A stretch of DNA of 64,000 nucleotides, from contig CM038469.1 of assembly GCA_021464415.1 (NCBI GenBank), forward strand, positions 58,893,702-58,957,701. Direction: 5' to 3'. The stretch's first letter is position 1. Each line of letters begins with the position of its first letter. Positions 44,803-53,771 of the stretch are shown piece by piece. Both the position numbers and the translations under genes were made by a program. This stretch comes from Lonicera japonica. Lineage: Eukaryota; Streptophyta; Magnoliopsida; Dipsacales; Caprifoliaceae. Below the pieces are notes generated by a model that saw only the letters and a list, made by a program, of their open reading frames with translations, had not been told where the DNA came from and searched no databases.

Positions 44803-46415
44803 ACTCACTCTACACTCATTTCCCAGGAGATTATCTCAAAATTGTTTGGTGTTTCAAGTTAATTTGATTTCGTTGGAATGCCCTAATGGCTTTTACATTT
44901 CATTTTTCACTTCTGCGATATTTCTAATGTTTCTTCATCTATACACATAATCTAAGTTTGTTGCTAGATTGTACAAGTTTTCCCTACTTTTTTTTTTCGT
45001 TTGGATTTGGAATTAACTGCAATTTACGTACCAATAGATTCCACATAAGATGTTTGATGAATTTCCCCAATAGTTGGTTATCAATGAAACTACTTGCATA
45101 CCTACTTAATTTAGTATGTTATATATCACTCATCACTTAGTATATTGGGGGTTTTTGAAGAATGCTTAATGGGACAGTTTCAAGCACTGAGAGATGCAAT
45201 AAACTGTTTGTTTTGTTTGATTTTTAAATCATTAAGAGGTTAACGACTACTTTTTTAAATGATTAAGCATTTAACATTAAAGAGGTATTAGTCCGGTTGA
45301 ATGCGTAATGCTGAATTTATACAAGCACTTGAAATTCAAAGCTCATTCAGAATGAAAACAAACATGTCTTTAGTCTGGATTCAGCATTCAACATTCAAAG
45401 GTTGGAAAAAAACAAGCACACCCTTAGCGTGCGTCTGATTAAAAAAATTGAAATATGATTAGAAACGCCTAATTTATATGAGGAATTGGAAAATAGATGA
45501 GTGAGTCGGTGAAATATTCTAGTACTTTTTGGGTTTCTTATCGAATAAAATTCTTTGGGTGATAGGTAAGAAAGACTTTCCTTGCAAAATAAGGAAAAAA
45601 TGGATAATATCTCACCAAGTCACTCATCTCTTTTTTCAATTTCTCATAAAAATCAGTAGCATGTTCAATCATTTTCCAACTTTCTTTTTTTATCATATGT
45701 ACCCTTATTTGTGCCAGTCCTAATTCCCAATTCAATTTACTTAAGAACTGGATAGTGGAAACTGATAACCTAAGAAAGAGGGAGTTCCTTTGGGTCATTA
45801 GCTCATCCTATACGGATTGCACATTAGTTCTACCTACGTTATTCATGTGAATATCTGAACTTGTTCAATGCATAGTGGATGATCTGATTAAAATTTTATT
45901 TATTTCAGAGATTCATGGCATACTTTTAGGACTTATTGAGCTATCATACAAAAGCCACAACAATATGTGGGTTCCATTGTCTTCAATCATGAACTACTGG
46001 CATCCATCTGTTTTCATTCTACCTCAGTGCTGCTGTTTGTTCATTTCCTTAGTGTTATTCTTTTGCTGTGACTAGCTATATACATTATGTTAGTATACTG
46101 CAAAGTTCTACTCTCGATTATCTATACTATATGTAAAGCGTGAGTAAGGGGTTTTGTTAGGTCCTTGAAATTACAAAATTTTCTTTCTCGCGCCAGAAAT
46201 AACTATAAAATAACGCTAAAGTGGGGACTTGATCCACCTTAAACAGTGAAAGCTCATTTAATTACTACTTGATCAAATGTCATCATATTTTGTTGATGTG
46301 AGGAATTATTAAGTATTGCATTGCACACACGTAGAGTGTGCCCTGAGGCTAGTATCTAGTACCGCCCCATTACTGTAATTATAGCTGATTGAGACTTGAT
46401 TACTACTAGAACCAC
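44803..46415. other. gene-free DNA with MITE-like words
   Basis: Around 45160-45420 words such as CATTAAGAGGTTAACGACT and GATTCAGCATTCAACATTC echo those in IMP4 intron 2, suggesting one decayed element family. No gene is seen; the ORFs at 44958, 45529 and 45875 lack any family resemblance. Confidence 0.45.
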
Positions 46416-46655
46416 TAGGGATAGCAAAATGGCCCGGCCTAACCCAAATGAGGTTGGTATTTTTAAACCGGGGCAGATTCAGGTTTCTTCAGGCATAACC
46501 GCTTCGGGTCGGCATAAAATAAACCCGTTTGGGCAAATATAAAATTTTTCCCTTTAAATACCCTTATAATTCCATATAGTTACACCAGCCGTTTTGGGTT
46601 TTTCAATATAAAACCCAGGTCAAATCAGCACGAACCCTATTCATTGCCATCCCTA
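46416..46655. mobile_element. Mutator-like MITE
   Basis: Ends AGGGATAGCAAAATGGCCC and, read inward from the right, AGGGATGGCAATGAATAGGG. Subterminal AACCCAAATGAGG and ATAAAACCCAGG are present. The flanks agree only partly (AGAACCAC and AGAATCAG), so the target duplication is decayed. 240 bp. Confidence 0.6.
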
Positions 46656-46885
46656 AGAATCAGGTTCCAAGTTATGCAACGCAAGCCAAGTAGAAACCGC
46701 CATATCTTATTTTTCATACAATTTCGGTTGCCTAGATTTGTATTTCTATTCAAACAATCCTAAGCATAAACATTAATATTTTTTACGCCATTCTAATTTC
46801 TCTTAATTATAACTCATTGTTTCAGTTGGTAACCGGAACCAGTTGATATTCGCAACCATGAGCGGTTGCGAATCTATATTGAATA

Positions 46886-47068
46886 CTCTCTCCATCCGTA
46901 ATCAAGAGTTCATGTTTGACTTTCACATTTTTTTAAGAATGCATTAATTTCATCACAATCAAAGGTTCAGAAAAAAAAAAAAAAAAAACTTGTTTCCTAT
47001 TGTAAGTTTGGGTAATTATTTTCTCCTGAAAAGGAAAGTGGACTCTTAATTTTTGGGATATCCCAAAA
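46886..47068. mobile_element. diverged Stowaway MITE
   Basis: TA then CTCTCTCCATCCGTAATCAA at the left. The right half has AAAGTGGACTCTTAATTTTT, the Stowaway right-arm word, but the terminal bases have diverged (GGGATATCCC). An A run lies at 46973-46988. Confidence 0.5.
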
Positions 47069-47075
47069 ATCGACT

Positions 47076-48013
47076 ATATCATTTTCTCTTTCTTTTGTTT
47101 AGTAATACAAGTAACAGTTAAATAAAGTTGTCTTTGAAAGCATATATACATGATGCATTAGACATATCGTGTTTGTACTATGCATAGCTGGATTATTGCG
47201 ACTCAGTCATGTAGACGTGTTAAGCTGACCAATACGCTAGTGACCCAAGCCCGATTATCTTAACTATTAAATATGGATTCATATTGCATTATGAGTTTGT
47301 ATGTTGTTCTATCGGAATGTGTACTACAATTATCTAAGCCGTCTTCAGATAATCTCCCTTATTTCCCCCTCCATATGGAACAATCGCGAGGTGCATCCAT
47401 GACCTGGCAGCACCTTATTGGCCTGTTACTGTCCACAGGGCCCGAAGTAGGCCAGCTAGCTTCAAACATTTCGTCCCCAAAAACAAAAGAACAAACAAAA
47501 TATTACCATTACGTACTCGTGGCCTCTCCCAGATGATTAGTGTATTTTTTTTCCCACTGCCCCATAGTATTGCTCCCTATTCTATGAAAGCATGAGTCTA
47601 AATTTTAACATGTTGCCTTCATAAATATCTTAACCATCATAAATGCTCTTAGAAAATCTACACCTTGTGTGTCGAATTTAAGTTAAGCAGCAAAGTAATA
47701 ATATTAATACACAACACTAAAAGAAATTGGGCTACTAATGCTAGAAGATAGGGTAAAGTAAGGTTCGCAAAAGAGAGTCTATGACATGTCGTAGGGGCCG
47801 ACGCCGATCAAGTGGTCAACTGTATCCAATACCAAGTGCCATTATCTACTGGTGGGAGGATTCTCCTGGATCAACCCTTGTTCACATTTATGCAAATGAT
47901 TATTAAATTTTTGTCTCTATTGCCCATTTCATAAAAAAAAGCTCAAATTACTCTCTTTTTTCCAACTGTATGTTATTGTACTAATATTATGCTTTCTCGA
48001 CAGTTTATGTAGT
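47076..48013. other. gene-free DNA upstream of the Harbinger-derived ORF
   Basis: Nothing recognised. The ORF 47273-47536 has no family resemblance. A possible splice acceptor lies at about 48002. Confidence 0.45.
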
Positions 48014-48487
48014 ATGGATCGTGTTATGTGTGAAAGGAAGAAAAGAATAGTGGTGTTGTGTGAGGTTATTAGAAGTATATCGAATGTCATAGGAATGTTC
48101 TACATGATGATTTATGTTTGTGCAATGGTACAACGTAAAAAGTGCCACACTTCTTCCACAAGTCGAACTAAGGGCCGTAACAAGCATGCTAAGATTTCGG
48201 ATGAATTGGCTACCAGCCTTGAAGAAATGGCAATTTTGTTCAAAAAGTTCGTTGAAAACACGAATGCCAATCTAGGTAAATTAGCAAATGCTCTTTGCAT
48301 GAGCCATGAGATGGAGCTTGGAAAAAAGGTTGTGGATGAGTTGAGCAGTATTGATAGCTTGACTCAGGACGATGTTTTAACGGCAGCAAGTATGATCATT
48401 GGTGACACTCCAAAATGTAGCTTGTTCCTTGCCTTAAAACCCTCCCAAAAATTGACATGGGTTCAAGGAGTTATCGGAAAAAATTGA
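48014..48487 (+). CDS. Harbinger-derived chimeric ORF (ALP1-like N-terminus plus Myb/SANT-like C-terminus)
   Basis: 157 residues in one open frame. Residues 1-48 (ERKKRIVVLCEVIRSISNVI, then YMMIYVC, then RKKCHTSS) resemble the hydrophobic start of plant ALP1-like PIF/Harbinger transposases, in which a basic start and a membrane-like helix precede K-P-C-R-T-S. From about residue 50 (TKGRNKHAKISDEL) to the end (LATSLEEMAILFKKFVENTN, LTQDDVLTAASMII, CSLFLALKPSQKLTWV) it matches the C-terminal half of the Myb/SANT-like second protein of the same elements. Neither the DDE catalytic domain nor the Myb domain is present. I infer an internal deletion of a Harbinger element that fused its two genes in frame. 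Flanking TIRs were not found. It could be dead, or a small expressed protein; no function is claimed. Confidence 0.55.
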   Translation: MDRVMCERKKRIVVLCEVIRSISNVIGMFYMMIYVCAMVQRKKCHTSSTSRTKGRNKHAKISDELATSLEEMAILFKKFVENTNANLGKLANALCMSHEMELGKKVVDELSSIDSLTQDDVLTAASMIIGDTPKCSLFLALKPSQKLTWVQGVIGKN

Positions 48488-50099
48488 CTTGTTATTAGCA
48501 CATTAGTGTTGTTTCCTTTTTGTGTTCTTAAACTTGAGTTTCAGAAACAAGAAACTGTGGGGCTGCTATCACATATTATTTTGTATTTCCTCTCTCCTTT
48601 TAGTGAAGTATTTTGGTTGGAAACTCGAATGAAGCTTAGCTGTGGTTGTGGGCTTTTGTGGTTGACGGATTGTTTTGGTTATATGAAAGTGAGAGAGATT
48701 TATGGTAAAGATATTGGTTTTTATAAAATTTTTTTATGTTTTTTTGGTCATTCTTAAATTGCGGTTTAGGAAAGAAAAGAATTAGATCATAGTATTCTTC
48801 TTTTGAAACTATAATAACAAGATAGTTATTATCTATGCCTATGCCAATATTGTTTGGAAAAAAAAATTCTAGTTTACGTAGTTATCAAAAAATAATTTAA
48901 GCAAATTTTCCTTTTTATTATTTAAATTGTTTGTAACAAATAATCTAACAATGAAAAACAAAATTTGAAAACTTCAACTTTACCTCACCTCAGTTTGTTA
49001 GGACTTTTTTATTTTATTTTATTTTATTAAAAAGAAAAACATTTTGATAATTGATACTTATTTTATTTAAAATAAACAGTAAAAACATAAAATAATTCAA
49101 CAAAACACAGAAAACTGATAGCATGACAAAAAAATATTATCACAAATTTTCTTTAAAAGATATATCACAATTTTAATTAGTTTAAAAAACTAAACCAAAT
49201 TCTTGGAAAATAATATTGATCTTTTAGTTTTTTAACAAATTCTTCTTTTTATTTTTTGCTCATCTATATAATTTTGATGATTTTGTTTTAATTTGATGAA
49301 AGAAAAAACAAAACAAATACATACATAAAAGAAACTAAAATTAAAAACAAAACACACATGCATGACAACTATTCGGCAGGATATTGACGTTATGCTTTCA
49401 CAATCTAGGAACTACAAAAAATTTCACCTGTTTGCCTCTATTCGGCTATTCTCCCTTTAAATATGAAAGAAAAAAGTTTGCCTTTTTTAATTTTTTTTTT
49501 TTTTTTGAGAAAGAAATGGGAGGCTTGCTGCTGCTGCTTCTTCCTCCACTTCTTCTCTCTCTCATTTTATTTTCCCTCCTATTAAAAAATAGTATTTACC
49601 TATTTAAATAAATGTAGATAACTCTCTTCAATCAAGTTGTGTTTTAAAAAACGTTTAAAACAACTTTTGACGAAGTTTAAGTTGCATATATATGTTTCTT
49701 CGCTGTCTTCAAATTATGTCTTCAAATTATCGATGTGTGTGAAGTGAATTAATAGATATATACTAGCTATATACGCCGAGCTAATATATTTTTTTGATAT
49801 TTAATATTAACTCGGTGCATATATAGCAAATATATGATTTATTAGTTGCGTAGATGTTGATGAAATAAAACCTAAATAAAGGCAGACGCTGTTTACACTT
49901 CAAAAAATATTTGATTACACTTTACTTTTTATTCGTTCAATAACAAACAAATAATTGCATGTTATTCGTTCGATTACAAATGAGTAAACTTACATACCAA
50001 GTATTTATAGGTCAAGTAAGGCGTTTTCGAATTTACACTCAATCTTCATAACTCGCTTGTGATTGAATAAATAAAAATTAAAGTATAACCAAATAAAAA
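48488..50099. other. gene-free A+T-rich DNA
   Basis: No gene. An ORF at 49384-49611 comes from a T run and a CTG/CTT repeat. A short hairpin lies at 49763-49829. Confidence 0.5.
49763..49829. repeat. 67-bp hairpin
   Basis: The arms GCTATATACGCCGAGCTAAT and, read from the other side, GCTATATATGCACCGAGTTA pair around a T-rich loop. It could be a small foldback or a transcribed stem. No supporting signal. Confidence 0.5.
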
Positions 50100-50434
50100 G
50101 GTGGGCACTAATTACACTCACCATATCACTCTATAATACTATGTTTCTTCCTAACACACCGCTAGTACTATTTTCTGCTCACTAGCGCTCCTACTACTCC
50201 AATATCTAATTTTAAGTTTATTACTATTAACTAATATTAATAGTATTAGCTAATATTACACTATCTCAGTCTCTCTTTACATTCAAACACTACATGTTAA
50301 TTATATCCAACAAGTTCTGCCATCAACACGCCATCCAACAAAAAGCCTTCCTCCTCGTTAACTCCATCAAACATTCCTTCCCTTATATTCGGCCATAAAA
50401 CACTTCAAAAGCCGATCTTTTACTCTGTTTTTAC

Positions 50435-50785
50435 AGATTCTACTCGGTTATAAAGAACCGAGGTCTTCCCCTATTACTCGATTGTATATAATCGAGGTTA
50501 TGCAATTCACCTTGATTTTATAGGGCCGAATGAAGCTATACAAATTGAAAACCACTGAAAAATCTTAGCTTTGACTCAGTTGTATAGAACTGAGGTCCTC
50601 ACTTAGTACTCAGTGTCTAGAATAGAGATCGTGCAACTTACCTTGGTTGTATAGGGCTAAATGAAGCTGTACAAATTATAAAACCTACATGAAAATCTTA
50701 GTGCTTGGCTCGGTTGTATAAAATTGATGTCATCCCTTATTACTCGGTTGTATAGAACCGAGGTTGTACAATTCTTTTAGAGCTT
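50435..50785. repeat. left hairpin array of the 3.4-kb element
   Basis: Repeated palindromic words: CTCGGTTATAAAGAACCGAG (about 50444), CTCGATTGTATATAATCGAG (50478), CTCAGTTGTATAGAACTGAG (50575) and CTCGGTTGTATAGAACCGAG (50742), alternating with TATAGGGCYRAATGAAGCT (two copies about 130 bp apart). Compensating changes keep several stems paired. Confidence 0.8.
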
Positions 50786-51129
50786 AATAAAACAATAACT
50801 TAAACTTGTGGCATGAACCTCAAGATGTTCAAATCTTGGCTCGGGCTGAATACAAAACTTATAGAGAGATATAACATTTAGCTATAGGCGCTAACGGTGA
50901 CTCGTTTGCACCAATAACGAAAGAAGTTACGGCCTTACAAAGGTGGTTAGAATACAATACGACGAAAAAAAACAAATTTCTCCCCCAAAGCTTTAAAACT
51001 CAAAATAATTGTCTAGTTGTCACCACAACTACATGTGCAGACGTATAATGACTAACGTGACATATTGGAGGTGTCGAATTACCTAATTAGAACTCGAATA
51101 GGGAATTCACCTTCTAAATCTAAGATTAT

Positions 51130-51455
51130 AATTTAACCGAATGTTAAGAAATGTATACATCCACAACTTCATAGAAAAGTATTAATTAAATTGCAATGCC
51201 AAATTATGGGAACTTACAACTTCATAAAATAGTACACTACATAATACATGTATATATCGATAACTTCACAAAAGATTATACAAAAAATATTACACTTGAT
51301 ATACAAAATGTACATTTACGGCGACATGTACATCACAAAAGATTACACTACATATTACATGTATACATCCACAACATTGCAAAATATTACACAAAAAAAA
51401 ACTACACTTGGCATGCGACATATGCATTTACAACGACATATACATTAAAAAACGA
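51130..51455. repeat. tandem repeat of about 115 bp
   Basis: Two adjacent copies of a unit containing ACACTACATAWTACATGTAT, then ATTACAC, then TTTACRRCGACATRTACAT, beginning about 51228 and 51342, with a partial third at 51150. The apparent ORFs 51196-51459 and 51248-51448 are products of it. Confidence 0.7.
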
Positions 51456-51594
51456 ATAATAGACTTTACAATAATTAAATACCTGATTATAATTGTTGAG
51501 TCTTTTGTCTTACCCCATGAGATGCTAGAGATTTTAACAATGTAATTATATCAGCGAAAAGTTACATCCAAGAAGCTGCCTCTTTAGTTCGAAG

Positions 51595-52055
51595 CAGGGG
51601 CGTAGCCAGGAATTATAAGTGACCCGGGCTAAGAATTAAACAATGACAACGTTAAAATATAACAAACCAAAATGCAACTATAATATATTCAAATGCATTC
51701 AAAAGATACCAACTTTTTATATACGTTGGAAGTGCAGATATGAAATATTCAAAAATATACAAAAAAATATAATAATTTCTCTTTATATCTAGCAATGTAC
51801 GCCATAAATACAAACAAAAAGACATAATAGCCTATCGTAATTGAACCTTGCGCTCCCTAATAGAATCAAAATGAATGTAGTAAATGCATTGATAAAATTT
51901 TAATAGGTGTAGAGTAGTAATATTAGAAAAAATGAGGTGGGCTATACACATTTATATACACATATATTTATAAATAAAATTTAAGTCTACTACTAAAAAA
52001 AAAAAATTAGACCCGGGCTACAGCCCGGGGTAGCCCAAGCACAGCTACGCCCATG
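51595..52055. mobile_element. hAT MITE nested in the 3.4-kb element, perfect TSD
   Basis: Left CAGGGGCGTAGCCAGG, right end read inward CATGGGCGTAGCTGTG, flanked by the exact 8-mer GTTCGAAG (51587-51594 and 52056-52063). Subterminal inverted GACCCGGGCTA/TAGCCCGGGTC. 461 bp, non-coding. Confidence 0.92.
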
Positions 52056-52669
52056 GTTCGAAGTATATTCCACTTTGTAGTAAAGTGGGGAACCAGCGCA
52101 ACATCATTCAAAAAAAGTTTAACAAAATGGCTTTTGTTGACATACGTTATTGTAATAACACAAATTAAGGTTCTCTCTAGCAGCGGCGCCATGTAAAGGA
52201 AAAAAGTTAGAATTTGTTCATTTGAAATGAGCAAAATAACACAATTGTATGCCGATGCTATGAGAAAACTCATATCGGGTATCACCATCCAAAGTTTATC
52301 GTTTTTGCATTCACTTTCAAAAAATTTAAGTACACATAGACAATCAATGTAATACTAAGATCCCTGCGCAATTTCATATTTTTCGTTGTACTTTTGTAGG
52401 TTTATTAGTAAATCCATTTTTACATGTTTCCAAGCTTGTTTGTCATAAAACTATTAAATAATCTTTCCACTTTATAGAGTCATGGAGCATATATCCTACA
52501 TATAATGAGTAAGTTAATGATAATGAACATACTTGGTTACAAGCAAATGAGTAAGTTATGCATACCATGGTCGTATAACACCTAGGACACACGCACACAC
52601 TTGGTAGAATAAAGCCATGACTAATTCTATACACACTATTTGATGGTTTTGTTATACATTATGATAGTA

Positions 52670-52880
52670 CGTACTTGGTCCTATACAACCGAGTATCTCA
52701 AACTTGCCTCGTTGTAAAGAACTGAGATTTTACACTCTTACTTCAGTTGTATAAGGCCGAATAAATCACGAAGTGGAAACATTCAGATACCACTTAATTT
52801 TATGCAACTGAGTAGTTCACATTTACCTCGGTTGTAAAGAACCGAACATGTTTATATTAATTCGGCTATATATAATCGAG
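52670..52880. repeat. right hairpin array of the 3.4-kb element
   Basis: The same palindromic family as on the left: CTATACAACCGAG (52681), CTCGTTGTAAAGAACTGAG (52712), CTTCAGTTGTATAAGGCCGA (52741), CTCGGTTGTAAAGAACCGA (52827) and TCGGCTATATATAATCGAG (52862). A few CA-rich bases separate them. Confidence 0.75.
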
Positions 52881-53464
52881 CACAATTGCATACACATCAT
52901 TTCACTATGTTTTCTGGGTTTTTTTCTGCACTCCATTTATATTTATTGATTTAGGACGAAGCAAAACATAATCAAGCAGTTAAGAAAATTATAATACCTT
53001 TTTTTGCATTAGCATTATCTTGAAGTTCCCCCTTAAACTTTCCATTGATGATGATATTCAACTTTCTCTCTATTACTCTCTCTTTCTACACTAATTTCAT
53101 TACACGTTATGATCTCTATACCTCAATAACAATATAAATAACAATGATATTCGTTTTCTTGTTTAGATTTAGGATGTTTGAAGGAAATAAAAATGGAATC
53201 AAATGTGTACGTAATTCATCAATTATATAATGGAGACATGACTTAGAGGGGTGGGTTTGTAGGTCTGTGAGTGGCGTGTGTTAATTTAATTGTATTATTA
53301 ATGTAAATGATAAGGCTATTATTTAAGGTTATTAATTAAAATTAATGATTAATAATTATAATGTATCTGAAAAATTATGTAGTGTGTAAATATAGAGTAA
53401 TTAAATGTGTTAATAATACAGAGAGGGTTAGAAAGTTAAACGGTGGGTGTAATTAACGCCCACC

Positions 53465-53771
53465 AATAAAAAGCGTGAGATAAAATGGTCCATGTGTCGG
53501 ATTCGGACCAGATAGATGCTATTACGTACCTTTCGTGTCAACGTTCTGACCTTTAACACTTGCCAAGATTTGAGTCTAAAGAAACGAAACTGCCTGTTCC
53601 CGTCTCAATCTCTTCTTACCCTTTCTTCCCTCTTGACACTTAATGCCGTCAAAAAAAAAAAAAAAAACCCCTTTCTATCTCTCTCACTCCTTTGCCCTAA
53701 AATTCCCCACATTTCTTCTCAATTTCCTTCTTTTTGCACACAAATTCACTCATAACTAGTAGTAATTAATT
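53465..53771 (+). promoter_or_regulatory. ubinuclein-like gene 5' flank and leader
   Basis: About 300 bp between the TIR element and the start codon. It is pyrimidine-rich near 53600-53750, with an A run at 53649-53666. No clear TATA box. The real transcription start could lie inside the neighbouring element. Confidence 0.5.

Larger units (their letters stand above)
50100..53464. mobile_element. 3.4-kb non-autonomous TIR element upstream of the ubinuclein gene
   Basis: A 23-bp terminal inverted repeat, left start GGTGGGCACTAATTACACTC and right start (inward) GGTGGGCGTTAATTACACCC, with 20 of 23 positions alike. AATAAAAA flanks it exactly (50092-50099 and 53465-53472); counted one base differently the duplication is the 9-mer AATAAAAAG. 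The TIR is itself partly palindromic. Arrays of hairpins with the core CGGTTGTATAGAACCG lie inside each end. No transposase-like ORF. An 8-9 bp duplication suits hAT or Mutator; I favour Mutator-like because of the subterminal structure, but cannot settle it. A hAT MITE is nested inside. Confidence 0.75.

Noticed and set aside
47273..47536. 87-residue + strand ORF
   Set aside because: No family resemblance and no splice or promoter context.
49384..49611. 75-residue ORF with a Leu-rich run that looks like a signal or membrane segment
   Set aside because: Produced by a T run and a CTG/CTT repeat; no conserved sequence.
50288..53384. CACTACAT near 50288 and its inverse ATGTAGTG near 53377 as CACTA transposon ends
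   Set aside because: The flanking triplets differ (AAA and TGT) and the match is only 8 bases. The GGTGGGC TIR pair just outside, with an exact 8-9 bp duplication, explains the region better.
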